Source of the DNA: Candidatus Aenigmarchaeum subterraneum SCGC AAA011-O16
GTDB lineage: Archaea; Aenigmatarchaeota; Aenigmatarchaeia; Aenigmatarchaeales; Aenigmatarchaeaceae
Length of the DNA: 57,613 nucleotides
Direction: 5' to 3'
Assembly: GCA_000405245.1 (NCBI GenBank)
Contig: ASMQ01000001.1
Span: 1-57,613 of the forward strand
In this document: piece after piece, positions 27,236-36,379 of the stretch
How positions within the stretch are numbered: the stretch's first letter is position 1
Layout of the letters: each line of letters begins with the position of its first letter
Notes under the pieces: model-generated
The model's input: only the letters and a program-made list of their open reading frames with translations
The model's database searches: none
Told to the model about the DNA's origin: nothing
Translations under genes and position numbers: made by a program

Positions 27236-27270
27236 ATAATTATGCGCGCTGATATTTATTTCTATCGCAA

Positions 27271-28173
27271 TTATTTGTAATGTTCGGCGAGAAGTTGCAA
27301 ACCTTCTTTCAAATCAACTTTCGGATTGAAACCGATTTTCTTTTTTGCCAAACTTATGTCAGAATGTGTGTGCTCGACGTAATTTTTTATAGGGTTATTA
27401 GCATGTTTTGCTTTAATGTTTTTCTTCAAGACCCCATTCAGCAAACCCACAACATCATTAAACGAATAAGATTTCCCTGATCCTAGATTTAGTATGCCAT
27501 TGAAATTTGACTTCATGGCTCGAGTTATGCCATCCATTATGTCTGTCACGTAAACAAAATCCCTTGTCTGCTTTCCGTCTCCATAAATTGTCGGTCTCTG
27601 GTTTTTTCTCATAAGCCATAGGAATTGCGTTGCAATGTTTGCATATTGCTTTTTATGGAGCTCGTTAGGTCCGTAAACAGAGAAAAATCTTAAACCCACA
27701 GACTTCACTCCATGCAATTCATCATAAATCCTTGCCGTATGCTCATTTGCAAGCTTTGAAAGCTCGTAGAATGAACCAGGAATAAGTTCTATATCCTCTT
27801 TGTGCGGAGGTTTTGTCCTAGAATAGAGGGAACTTGTAGAAGCATAAACGACTTTCTTCACTCCAGCATCTTTTGCAAATTCCATTATCCTTATGAAGCC
27901 GTTCACATTGACATCCGCCCCTTTCATTGGCTCTTCGTAGAACATCGGAGCAGAGCTCTTTGCAGCCAAATGAATTATATAGTCAGGATCCAGTTTGTAT
28001 AAATAATCAGGAATGTTTCTAACATCACAGATTATCAGTTCCGAATTCCCATCAAGATTAGACTTTTGTCCGAAACTTAGGTCATCAAGAACAAAAACTT
28101 CATTACTTTTAGCCAAACTATTGGCTAAATTACTTCCTATAAATCCGGCTCCGCCTGTAATTATGATTCGCAT
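27271..28173 (-). CDS. NAD-dependent sugar-nucleotide epimerase/dehydratase
   Basis: 300 residues, extended SDR family. NAD-binding GGAGFIGSN (about 7-15), catalytic YELSK (Tyr-x3-Lys, near residue 140), and FFSVYGP plus RDFVYVTD substrate-side motifs as in UDP-glucose 4-epimerases and dTDP-glucose dehydratases. Likely supplies a nucleotide sugar for envelope glycans, which would suit the glycosylation-rich surface proteins nearby (inference). ATG 28173 is preferred to the upstream TTG because a TATA box (TTTAAATA, 28196-28203) lies about 23 bases before it. Confidence 0.88.
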   Translation of the reverse strand: MRIIITGGAGFIGSNLANSLAKSNEVFVLDDLSFGQKSNLDGNSELIICDVRNIPDYLYKLDPDYIIHLAAKSSAPMFYEEPMKGADVNVNGFIRIMEFAKDAGVKKVVYASTSSLYSRTKPPHKEDIELIPGSFYELSKLANEHTARIYDELHGVKSVGLRFFSVYGPNELHKKQYANIATQFLWLMRKNQRPTIYGDGKQTRDFVYVTDIMDGITRAMKSNFNGILNLGSGKSYSFNDVVGLLNGVLKKNIKAKHANNPIKNYVEHTHSDISLAKKKIGFNPKVDLKEGLQLLAEHYK

Positions 28174-28222
28174 ACTCAAAACTAGATTTGGAATGTATTT
28201 AAAGTCTTATGGACTTGTAGTC

Positions 28223-28750
28223 TTACTTTATAATTCTAACATCAGCCGCAAAGCATCCGTTCTCATTGCAGAAAAGAGGATTCACGTCCATTTCTTTTAT
28301 CTTTTCGTTGACAGCTAGCTTCGAGACTTTTATCAAAGTTTCGTATAAAGCAGAGAAGTTGATAGGCTTTCCACCCCTGAAACCTTTGAGAACTTCATAC
28401 CCTTTCAATTCCCTAACCATATCCTCAGCATCCTGCAAAGAAATAGGACAAACTCTATAAGTGACGTCTCTCAAAACCTCAACAAAAACCCCGCCAATAC
28501 CAGCAGTTATGATTGCTCCGAAAGAATGATTTCTCTTAACCCCAGTTATAAGCTCTAAACCTGATAGTTGCTTTTGTATGAGAACCTTTTCCGCGCCTCT
28601 TATCTTCATCAGTTGCTTGAAAGCTTCCTGAGCCTGCTCCATGCTTTGTATGTTTAGCTTGACTCCGCCGAACTCAGTCTTGTGTATGATCTTCTCTCCA
28701 GAGACCTTCATCACACAAGGAAAGCCAATTTTCTTAAGAACAGATTGCAA
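28223..28750 (-). CDS. acdB: ADP-forming acetyl-CoA synthetase beta subunit, main part (frameshifted)
   Basis: ATP-grasp domain of the nucleotide-binding subunit. Visible motifs are FPCVMKVSGEKIIHKTEFGGVKLN with the active-site His of the HK(S/T) loop, GAIITAGIGGVFVEVL, and a C-terminal KEMDVNPLF. It lacks the first helix and strand, which are encoded in another frame just upstream (28711-28971). Reading seven A residues instead of six at the run 28799-28804 would restore one 249-residue protein. Partner of the alpha subunit at 21811-23181. It is followed by the epimerase, which has its own promoter. Confidence 0.85.
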   Translation of the reverse strand: MQSVLKKIGFPCVMKVSGEKIIHKTEFGGVKLNIQSMEQAQEAFKQLMKIRGAEKVLIQKQLSGLELITGVKRNHSFGAIITAGIGGVFVEVLRDVTYRVCPISLQDAEDMVRELKGYEVLKGFRGGKPINFSALYETLIKVSKLAVNEKIKEMDVNPLFCNENGCFAADVRIIK

Positions 28751-28971
28751 ATCACTGTCTCTTTTGATGAAAATTTGTTGAGTAACAGGAATCTTATATT
28801 TTTTAATAAATCGAAGGCTCTTTCGTCAGGCATCTTTTCAATCAGAGGCAGTCTAGGAGCTGGAGTCTCTATATGCTTTACACTCTTAGGCTTGAAAACC
28901 TTGGCATGTCTTTTAGCGTGCTTTACATGTCTTTTAAAATGGTGTTTTTTGACCCTATGTTTTTTAGCCAT
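28711..28971 (-). CDS. acdB: ADP-forming acetyl-CoA synthetase beta subunit, N-terminal part (frameshifted)
   Basis: Start of the beta-subunit gene up to the frameshift. From ATG 28971 the first 30 residues are unusually rich in Lys and His (KKHRVKKHHFKRHVKHAKRH), a tail not normal for this enzyme. MPDERAFDLLKK then begins the true ATP-grasp fold. Beyond the T6 run at 28799-28804 this frame becomes nonsense, while the other frame gives the expected YKIPVTQQIFIKRDSDLQSV. ATG 28971 is preferred over an upstream start because a TATA box (29001-29009) lies about 30 bases before it. Confidence 0.75.
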   Translation of the reverse strand: MAKKHRVKKHHFKRHVKHAKRHAKVFKPKSVKHIETPAPRLPLIEKMPDERAFDLLKNIRFLLLNKFSSKETVICNLFLRKLAFLV

Positions 28972-29000
28972 AAAATCCTTTATAACATTAATAACTCCAC

Positions 29001-29024
29001 TATTTAAATCACTAACTTTAAATG
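29001..29024. promoter_or_regulatory. Divergent TATA boxes for acdB and surface cluster B
   Basis: TATTTAAAT at 29001-29009 faces acdB (ATG 28971) and CTTTAAATG at about 29016-29024 faces the plus-strand secreted protein (ATG 29047). Both sit at leaderless spacing from their genes, so the two transcripts share a 75-base control region. Confidence 0.5.
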
Positions 29025-29046
29025 TGAGTTTCAAGATAATTAGTTC

Positions 29047-29679
29047 ATGAAAACTGTAGGCTTTGCTATTATTTTTGTTGTCTTAGCAAGTGCGTGTGTC
29101 AATTTTGGGTCTTCTGAAGTTGTTTTTTCCTCGTCTTTCGAAGAAATAAGGGATGGAAATTTGCCTACAGATTGGTTTGTTCTCGATCAAGACAAACGTC
29201 CTTATACAAACAATGTAGACAGTGGAACTTGGGTTAATGCTCTCGTGGATGATGCATTCTCTGGAGCAAAAGCTATGAAGGTTTCAAGCGGGAGTGCGAG
29301 CAATACTTTAAAATCCAGAGCATTCCCTGTAAAAGTCCCGGGAAACTATATAATAAGTTTCTACTATAAACCATTCAATATGAATTCGCCTTTGGATGCT
29401 ACTACAAATAGCGGTTCAGGAGCATTCGCCATATTGCATGACAGTGCCGCTCCGGTGAACGAACTGAACTTTAACAGCCAAACAGCAAGGTCGTCTGATG
29501 CCGGCGAATTTTATGGTATTTCCCTGACTGATGCGGGCAACGGGTGGAAAAAATTGGAATCCAGAATCAAATTTACCGAGCTACCAAAAAATAATGATAA
29601 AATAGTTTTAATATTTTGGATAAATGACCCTTTTGAAAATTCCTATTATCTTTTGGATAACATCACTTTCAGTCATTAA
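29047..29679 (+). CDS. Secreted jelly-roll-like protein, lipoprotein-like signal
   Basis: 210 residues. The signal peptide (1-17) ends in LASAC, which resembles a lipobox. The mature protein is one beta-sandwich like carbohydrate-binding modules: VVFSSSFEEIRDGNLPTDW at the start, NYIISFYYKPF in the middle and SYYLLDNITFS as the last strand. This mirrors the protein that opens surface cluster A. A giant paralogous surface protein follows 39 bases later. Binding of a glycan is inferred from fold only. Confidence 0.7.
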   Translation: MKTVGFAIIFVVLASACVNFGSSEVVFSSSFEEIRDGNLPTDWFVLDQDKRPYTNNVDSGTWVNALVDDAFSGAKAMKVSSGSASNTLKSRAFPVKVPGNYIISFYYKPFNMNSPLDATTNSGSGAFAILHDSAAPVNELNFNSQTARSSDAGEFYGISLTDAGNGWKKLESRIKFTELPKNNDKIVLIFWINDPFENSYYLLDNITFSH

Positions 29680-29718
29680 ATTTATGCTTGAACGACTTAT
29701 AATAAAGAGGAAAATGGT

Positions 29719-32700
29719 ATGAAAGGGGAGGGCTTAAGATTAGAAATAGTGTTTTTTCTAGTTTTAATATTAAATATTCTGAATTTTTCTGTTCTGGCTT
29801 CTGCTGGACAGTATTTGGGTTCGACAGACTACGCTATATACAACGGAACAGTGCCAGCTGCTTTAAGCACTAGATTAGATACTGACGACAATGTTTTTTG
29901 GAATGCATCAGCAAGCGTGTACTACGAGGGAAATAGAGAGACAATCTTCTATGATGGTGGTGCAATAACGTCAGCATGGACTAATTTAAACTGGTTAGAC
30001 ACTGAACTTGAAGCATGTACGGGTGATGGTGACAATAACTTTCTTGCTGATGGAGTTTCAGGCGTCTACACGCTAAACACGACTTCCAGAATTGTTAATA
30101 CAACAGGTTACAGGGTAATAGAATTTAATTACACTATTTCTGCAAATGCTCAACTTGATGCTGGTGAGCTGGCTGTGGTAAGAGCTTATTCAGGAGCGAC
30201 TACGAGCACACAACTGTATATTGATGATGGCGGGGGTTCAGGAAACTGTATTGTGGCAAGAAATATATCCCAAGCTTTTAATGATACAGGAACCTTTAAT
30301 TTCACTTTATGGTGTAATCACAATAACGCGGCAAACGAGCTTTGCAGAGCCGACAATATTCGCATATCCGGCTTACCTATGCTCTCGACTGTAGCGTTCA
30401 ATCTGACAACAAAGCCTTTCACAGAAACTGTGGCAGACGTAACAAGAATGGATATAGAGCTTTCTCTCCTGTTCAACCAAAGCCAAACCGGAGGAAACAG
30501 ATGGATTGACATTTTAAGGCAGAATGATTCTGTTTGGGAACAGGTGGCTGCATCCCCGTTCTCAATAACTGAAAACAAGACAAGGATCACAAAAGAATTT
30601 CCTACAGATGCAGCAGACATCTCAACGTATGCAAATTCTTCAAATCACATTACAATAAGATTCAGAACGAACACGATACAGAAGGGTCATGCTGGCGGTG
30701 TTAACAATGCCCAGTTCAATGTAGTGATGGATTTCCTGAACCTCACAACCACTGCTGCTGTTAATCTTGCTCCGCAGTCATTTGCGGTAGTACAAGGCAA
30801 ACCGAACGGCACGACATATTCCGATAGCCGCAATTTCGGTTTTCAAGCAAGATGGACAGACAATACTAACCCGCAACATGTCACATTTGAATCAAACATC
30901 TCTGGAGCCATCAGGAATTATTCTAACTACACAACCCCCGGACTCGCCGGTTGTGGTACAACTAGCGTGTATTGTATAAATTTCACCGGGCTCCAGACTA
31001 AAGGAGCTTTCAGTTATTACTATAGATGGTTTGCCAACGATTCTGCAAACCAACAGAACTCCACAAGTTTGACCTACTTCAATATATCCAGAGGAGCAAC
31101 AGCCGTATCACTCTTCATGAACGACTCTACAACAAACACAAATTACACACAGAATGAAGTTGCGAACTTCACAGCCATAATAAACACGACGGGTTTGACG
31201 ATAAATTTGACAAGCAATTATACTGGTTGGGTAAATCTGGCCGGAACAACTACAATTTTTAATACTACAAATTTAACGACCACAGGACTGAATTGGAACA
31301 TAACAACCTTCTTTATACAAAACGACAATTATACGACAACAATCACAAGTCTTTTCTTCAATGTCTCTGTACCGACACCACCAGCGATAGCTTGGAACCA
31401 GTCTACAAAAAATTTAGGAACAATAAATTCAGGCTCAAGTTCCTCAGGCAATGTCACAGCTAGATCGACAGGAGGGACGAGCACAAATGTTTTGATTAAT
31501 GAGAGTCAGGATACATGCAACTGTATTTCCTTTACACCTGACTCTGTCTCAAGCCTCGGAAATAATCAGCAACGAGAGGTCAGATTTACTGCAGCTCCAA
31601 GCACCGGTTTGAATGACGGAAGCATGTATTTCGCGATTGTCAACGTTACATCCACTCAAGACTCTTCTGCAGATCAAATTAATGTTTCTTTCATTTACAA
31701 CGCAGAAATATCTGGAAGTGTCGCATTGGATATGGGTGAGGTTTCAAACGCGACATCTGAATCAACAGCAGGAAGTGTGAGCGCGACAGGAACAAACACA
31801 AATGTCAGGGTTTTCAAAAGTTCTGGTAACGGGACAAATGTTATACATGTGAACAACACGGACATAGGAACGCTGCTTGGCGGGACAGGAGTCGGTGTCA
31901 ATTACATTTGCAACCCTCCACCACAAACAGCATTAGGTTACTACATAGTCAATTTTGTCATAAACTCGACAGAGCACAAGGCAGGATTAAATACGAGTGT
32001 GGCTTGTAGAGTCGCGTTTTCTGACAGAGCACCTTTATTCAGGAACTTCGGGCAGAATGTCTCTCAGGTTTTTGCTGGACACGGAATAAAATTGTTTGCA
32101 CAAGGATTTGATGACAGGGGTTTGCATCGAGCTTTCCTCTCCACTAATGAATCAGGAATATTTGTGAATTATACAGGAGAGGGTGGGGGTGGAGCCCAAA
32201 GCATACTGTCGTTCCAGAAATATAGACCTGTGGGCTGGCAAACTTCAGGCACGGTTACAGAACCAGAAAATGCGACTGATAAACATTACAATGATTCAGG
32301 CATATCGGGTACCTCTGTAGTAATACCATCAGGAACCTCTAGTGTGAATTATACCTACGACCTGCCTTCTGTAGATTCCGCAACCCTTTTTTATGTAGCT
32401 TATAGAGATACTCTTTCAGGTGGCACTGCGGATGTCTATAATTTTTCATCAAATAGTTTTTATAGAGTAGTTGTTTCTTTAACAGCTGCCGCAATCACAA
32501 GAACCGTGCAACTGAACATTACTTCTGGTCTTATAAATTCTACAGGACATGCTATCCTTAAAATAACCAACACCGCTAGTGATAACTTAAACATCGACGA
32601 TACACACACAACATTACCGGGCGATACATACAACTATTCCAATATAACATCGCCCAACGCCCCAGACATGTATGCTGCAAATTGGACAGGCGCATCAACA

Positions 32701-35022
32701 TCATGCGATTTAATAGCAATATGCATCGGCGAAATTGAATTCAACAATGCAGCTTATACAGCCATAGCACAGGATGACACAACATACACACAGATTGTTT
32801 GTAGATCATGCGCAGTTGGGCAGGAAGCTGACCATTTGATTCATCTAAAAGTGGAAGAGTCAATCAGCAACATAAACTCAGTGACAGTAAGATACCAAGG
32901 CTTTGCATCAAGCAGCACGCTAACTCTCTATATATTTAATAACTCGATGCCTGGCTGGCAAAACATGACTGTGATAGGTACAAGCACAACCGGTATATAT
33001 TACAGAGAATATAGCGGTGCAGAAGTGTCTGATGTGGTCGACAGTTCAGGTTATGTTAATTTGAAAGTCGCAACTCCGCAAGACGGAAGTGTAACAGCAA
33101 ATACAGATTATGCGGAAGTGAATGTGAATCACACCGCAGCTGCTGCTGGCGGAGGTCCGTCTTTATACAGCTCTCCTTTGAATTTACTGAACACTTCAAA
33201 CAACTGGACATGGACAAACTTCTCCTGGAGCAACACAACAATAGTTGACAAAGTCGTTGCATGGAGAATATGGTATGAAGATAATTCAAGCAAGACAACT
33301 GCAACCCCAATAAGATTATTCTTCTCAGGATCTGTTATCAGAGATCGTCTAACAGGTTTGTGCACAACAGATTTCAATGTCCTTAATGATACTTGCGTCT
33401 CGTCTTCAGAAGCAAAAGAAAACCAAACATACTATTTGAATTTCCTTTTGGTTAACGGAACTCCACAAGGAAAAATTAATCAGACCATTCATTTGCAATA
33501 TAGCGAATCGAATGACACTACAAGGAATGAAGCAAATCTAGATGTCAAATTGCCATCAGCCCTCCCGTCAGGTAGCTGCGGAGGTAATTATCTTTACATG
33601 AGCACGACGCCGACAATCGAGACTTGTGCAGGTTTAAGTTGCACAGCTCTGACAGACGGAGGCAACCCGACAGGAGACATAAGAATCCAGCAGCTTTCAC
33701 CATTAAACGCATCTCCATATTATGTAAACATAACCTATCCTATAACATTCTGCACAAACACGACAGGTAAATCTTTTGACTTTGGTCACAGGATAGTCTC
33801 TTCGGCAGTAGGAAACCTCATCCCAGATTCATACATAACTATAGGTGTTTCTGCAATTCAGAAATGGGGCTACAACTTGACCGCTTCAATTTATTCATCG
33901 CCGGCAACAGCGGACATAAATGGGGATGGAGTGATAGATGTTATTTTCGGATCTGATGAAAACAAAGTTTATGCTGTGAGCGGAAATAATGGAACGAATT
34001 GGTGGAATTATTCGACAGGAGATGCTGTATTTTCCTCTCCGTCAATAGGAGATTTGGACAACGATGGAGATCTCGAGGTTGTCTTTGGTTCTTTTGACAA
34101 AAATATCACTGCTGTGAATAGCACAGGTGGAAGAGTGTGGAATTTCACGGCAGACGATTTGATCGGAACATCAGCGGCTCTAGTCGACTTGAACAACGAT
34201 AATGCATTGGAGGTTGTGATTGGTTCCTGCGGAAAGAATCTTTATGTTATTAACGGAACGAGCGGAGCGCTGTTATGGAATTATTCTGCAGAAGATTGTA
34301 TCTGGGCTTCTCCGGTTGTGGCTGACATAACCAATGACGGAATAAAAGAGATAGCATTCGGTTCGTATGACGGAAAAATTTATCTCTTGAATGGAAGCGT
34401 GGCTTCAATGACGAAAGCGCAGAGAACTCTGTGGAGCTTCAACTTCAGCAACACTACAGCCACATATCATCAATTAGAAGGAGCGCCGGCAATCGGAGAT
34501 GTGGATAACGACGGGACAAAGGATGTTATCTTCGGAACTTACAATGGAATATCAGGAGGCAATCCTCCGACAAATTACATTTATGTTTTGAACGGAGGTT
34601 CAGGAGCACAAATATGGAACTACTCTGTAGGCTTCACCCTTGTCGGATCAGCTCCAGTTTTGAGCGATATTAATGGAGACGGATTCAAGGAAGTCATAGT
34701 CGGGACGCAGTCACCTGACAAAAGGATATACGCTCTAGTTGGATTGAACGGAACAAAGTTATGGGACTACCAAACAAATGGACATGTTGATTCTTCGCCT
34801 GCCATTGCAGATTTGAATGGTGATGGCATAAAGGATGTGATAGCTGGCTCATCTGACAATTTTGTTTACGTAATCAATGGAAAAGATGGTGCATTCTCAT
34901 GGAGGTTTAATGCCGGCGGTTCTATCTACACCTCGCCTGCAATAACAGATCTTAACAGCGATGGGAGAAATGAAATAGTTGTCGGAACAACGACTAACAA
35001 CCGCTTGATTACAATATCCTAG
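29719..35022 (+). CDS. Giant surface protein with Ig-like modules and FG-GAP propeller
   Basis: 1767 residues, uninterrupted. Signal peptide 1-31. Residues about 32-330 are paralogous to the start of the 4284 gene (VNTTGYR, LDAGE, ISGLPML blocks). A reduced version of the 392-residue repeat follows (NFGFQARWTDN, YYRWFAND, TSNYTGWVNL, IFNTTNLTT), then about 700 residues of beta-rich modules. Residues about 1390-1767 hold eight FG-GAP/VCBS calcium-binding repeats forming a beta-propeller. No C-terminal membrane segment is present, so it is secreted or held by partners. NxS/T sequons are dense. Probable adhesin. Confidence 0.88.
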   Translation: MKGEGLRLEIVFFLVLILNILNFSVLASAGQYLGSTDYAIYNGTVPAALSTRLDTDDNVFWNASASVYYEGNRETIFYDGGAITSAWTNLNWLDTELEACTGDGDNNFLADGVSGVYTLNTTSRIVNTTGYRVIEFNYTISANAQLDAGELAVVRAYSGATTSTQLYIDDGGGSGNCIVARNISQAFNDTGTFNFTLWCNHNNAANELCRADNIRISGLPMLSTVAFNLTTKPFTETVADVTRMDIELSLLFNQSQTGGNRWIDILRQNDSVWEQVAASPFSITENKTRITKEFPTDAADISTYANSSNHITIRFRTNTIQKGHAGGVNNAQFNVVMDFLNLTTTAAVNLAPQSFAVVQGKPNGTTYSDSRNFGFQARWTDNTNPQHVTFESNISGAIRNYSNYTTPGLAGCGTTSVYCINFTGLQTKGAFSYYYRWFANDSANQQNSTSLTYFNISRGATAVSLFMNDSTTNTNYTQNEVANFTAIINTTGLTINLTSNYTGWVNLAGTTTIFNTTNLTTTGLNWNITTFFIQNDNYTTTITSLFFNVSVPTPPAIAWNQSTKNLGTINSGSSSSGNVTARSTGGTSTNVLINESQDTCNCISFTPDSVSSLGNNQQREVRFTAAPSTGLNDGSMYFAIVNVTSTQDSSADQINVSFIYNAEISGSVALDMGEVSNATSESTAGSVSATGTNTNVRVFKSSGNGTNVIHVNNTDIGTLLGGTGVGVNYICNPPPQTALGYYIVNFVINSTEHKAGLNTSVACRVAFSDRAPLFRNFGQNVSQVFAGHGIKLFAQGFDDRGLHRAFLSTNESGIFVNYTGEGGGGAQSILSFQKYRPVGWQTSGTVTEPENATDKHYNDSGISGTSVVIPSGTSSVNYTYDLPSVDSATLFYVAYRDTLSGGTADVYNFSSNSFYRVVVSLTAAAITRTVQLNITSGLINSTGHAILKITNTASDNLNIDDTHTTLPGDTYNYSNITSPNAPDMYAANWTGASTSCDLIAICIGEIEFNNAAYTAIAQDDTTYTQIVCRSCAVGQEADHLIHLKVEESISNINSVTVRYQGFASSSTLTLYIFNNSMPGWQNMTVIGTSTTGIYYREYSGAEVSDVVDSSGYVNLKVATPQDGSVTANTDYAEVNVNHTAAAAGGGPSLYSSPLNLLNTSNNWTWTNFSWSNTTIVDKVVAWRIWYEDNSSKTTATPIRLFFSGSVIRDRLTGLCTTDFNVLNDTCVSSSEAKENQTYYLNFLLVNGTPQGKINQTIHLQYSESNDTTRNEANLDVKLPSALPSGSCGGNYLYMSTTPTIETCAGLSCTALTDGGNPTGDIRIQQLSPLNASPYYVNITYPITFCTNTTGKSFDFGHRIVSSAVGNLIPDSYITIGVSAIQKWGYNLTASIYSSPATADINGDGVIDVIFGSDENKVYAVSGNNGTNWWNYSTGDAVFSSPSIGDLDNDGDLEVVFGSFDKNITAVNSTGGRVWNFTADDLIGTSAALVDLNNDNALEVVIGSCGKNLYVINGTSGALLWNYSAEDCIWASPVVADITNDGIKEIAFGSYDGKIYLLNGSVASMTKAQRTLWSFNFSNTTATYHQLEGAPAIGDVDNDGTKDVIFGTYNGISGGNPPTNYIYVLNGGSGAQIWNYSVGFTLVGSAPVLSDINGDGFKEVIVGTQSPDKRIYALVGLNGTKLWDYQTNGHVDSSPAIADLNGDGIKDVIAGSSDNFVYVINGKDGAFSWRFNAGGSIYTSPAITDLNSDGRNEIVVGTTTNNRLITIS
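33913..34975 (+). repeat. Eight FG-GAP-type calcium-binding repeats
   Basis: Asp-rich loops DINGDGVID, DLDNDGDLE, DLNNDNALE, DITNDGIKE, DVDNDGTKD, DINGDGFKE, DLNGDGIKD and DLNSDGRNE occur at about 33913, 34051, 34185, 34324, 34498, 34666, 34809 and 34948. Each is followed by a (V/I)(I/V)(F/V/I)G strand and a W-containing strand, as in integrin-like propellers. Loop three lacks the usual glycine and is probably weaker for calcium. Confidence 0.88.
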
Positions 35023-35031
35023 GTGAAATTC

Positions 35032-35688
35032 ATGCAAGGCAAATACTTTGGAATTTTTTTAATTTTGTTTTTTGCTTTGCTATCAAATGTTGTTGCCGCT
35101 CCCGGAGACTGGGATATTTTTGGTGGGAATGAACAAAGAACAAGAGTCCAGGATCTGAGACCGCCCTTTTACACAACAATAGGTGTGAACAGCCTCACAA
35201 TATATTCTTTCTGGAAAGACAGCATAAGCAATCTAGGCTTTGCTTATGTGGAGGAAGATGCGACAGGCGCTTTCATAAAACATCCTGTCACAGTAAAAGG
35301 AACCTCCTCCTGGGTTAATTACACTATAACTTCTGCAAGTTCCAATGTAACCACAATAACATTTAAAATTTTTGTGGCTGATGTCTTAGGAAATTCAAAC
35401 ATAACTGAAGGCAGTTTTAGAGCCGATACGAAAACCATTCAAACCATAGCTACTACAACAGCTGTTTGCGGCAATAACGTGTGCGAAAGCGGGGAAGACT
35501 CTAACACATGCCCTCAGGACTGTCCAAAAACAGAAACAACAACAAATATAAATCAGCCCAGTGAAGAGCCTGAAACCACGATATTTTTAATACCAAGATT
35601 TGACATTGGAGATCTGCTTCCTGCAATCTTTGCAATAGTTTTATTGTCAGTAATAATAAGGATAATGGCGGAACAAATAAAAGGATAA
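35032..35688 (+). CDS. Exported membrane protein with Cys-rich motif
   Basis: 218 residues from ATG 35032, preferred over GTG 35023 because GGTGA seven bases upstream then works as ribosome binding site. Signal peptide 1-23, an Ig-like domain (about 35-130), a Cys-rich loop CGNNVCESGEDSNTCPQDC of a kind frequent in archaeal and bacterial surface proteins, a Thr-rich linker, and a C-terminal membrane segment (about 185-210). It follows the giant gene by nine bases and is likely cotranscribed; a membrane partner for that anchorless protein is an inference. Confidence 0.72.
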   Translation: MQGKYFGIFLILFFALLSNVVAAPGDWDIFGGNEQRTRVQDLRPPFYTTIGVNSLTIYSFWKDSISNLGFAYVEEDATGAFIKHPVTVKGTSSWVNYTITSASSNVTTITFKIFVADVLGNSNITEGSFRADTKTIQTIATTTAVCGNNVCESGEDSNTCPQDCPKTETTTNINQPSEEPETTIFLIPRFDIGDLLPAIFAIVLLSVIIRIMAEQIKG

Positions 35689-35707
35689 ATATTTAAAATA
35701 TGAATAG

Positions 35708-36349
35708 ATGTTTATGAAGACTAACAAAAACTATGCATACTTGCTTGTGTTTGAAGTATTGATTTTAATAGGTGTTTTGGTTTTTCCTTTAGACTCATTC
35801 AGAGTGAATAGGTATCCTGTAGCTGCGAGAGATTCTGACTCGACTCCAACAGGCTTGCTGATTGCTAATCTAGGGGACAGCAGTATGGAGCCTGTGATTT
35901 TGAAGTTCGCTCCTTTCGGTTATTTGACTGTGGAAAATTGGAACAAGGATCTGACAAGTCTGGGCGGAGAAGTAAAATCAGCTCAACTGATTGTGAACTG
36001 GCGTACTGATATCGGAAGGGGGGCAGGAAATATTTATATCGGATATTCCTTGGATGGAGGGAAAACATTCAAAGAAGTGGGACCGTTCACAGAATCAACA
36101 GGCACAGCAACATCCATTGATTTGCCACAACTGAGCTTAAGCGACCTGAATGGAGTAGACGCGAGATTCAGGGGAGAGGACATGGACGGAAAAGGCCCGG
36201 CCGTAGCATATGTAAATATGAGGATGGATGTGGATATGTCTTCGCCGTTTTTGAAAAATGTAGCATTAGTTTTTGTGGCTTTAGCGCTGGCGGTCACCTT
36301 GCTTGTTAATTATGGTTATGTTTCTCTGGGAAAATTTTTTGGAAAATGA
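35708..36349 (+). CDS. Two-helix membrane protein with extracytoplasmic beta domain
   Basis: 213 residues (the second ATG, at 35714, is equally possible). N-terminal membrane helix (about 9-27) and C-terminal helix (about 185-207) flank an extracytoplasmic beta domain. One sialidase-type Asp-box is visible (YSLDGGKTF); a lone Asp-box marks a propeller-like or Ig-like strand turn, not an enzyme. The AATATTTAAAAT just before the gene may be its TATA box. Last gene of surface cluster B. Function unknown. Confidence 0.65.
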   Translation: MFMKTNKNYAYLLVFEVLILIGVLVFPLDSFRVNRYPVAARDSDSTPTGLLIANLGDSSMEPVILKFAPFGYLTVENWNKDLTSLGGEVKSAQLIVNWRTDIGRGAGNIYIGYSLDGGKTFKEVGPFTESTGTATSIDLPQLSLSDLNGVDARFRGEDMDGKGPAVAYVNMRMDVDMSSPFLKNVALVFVALALAVTLLVNYGYVSLGKFFGK

Positions 36350-36379
36350 AACTTTTTAAACTAGACGGCTCAATTATCA

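Noticed and set aside
27130-27240. Short Lys/Arg-rich ORFs on the minus strand (L41e-like)
   Set aside because: About 14-25 residues, lacking the typical end of L41e, and overlapping the hairpins; not supported.
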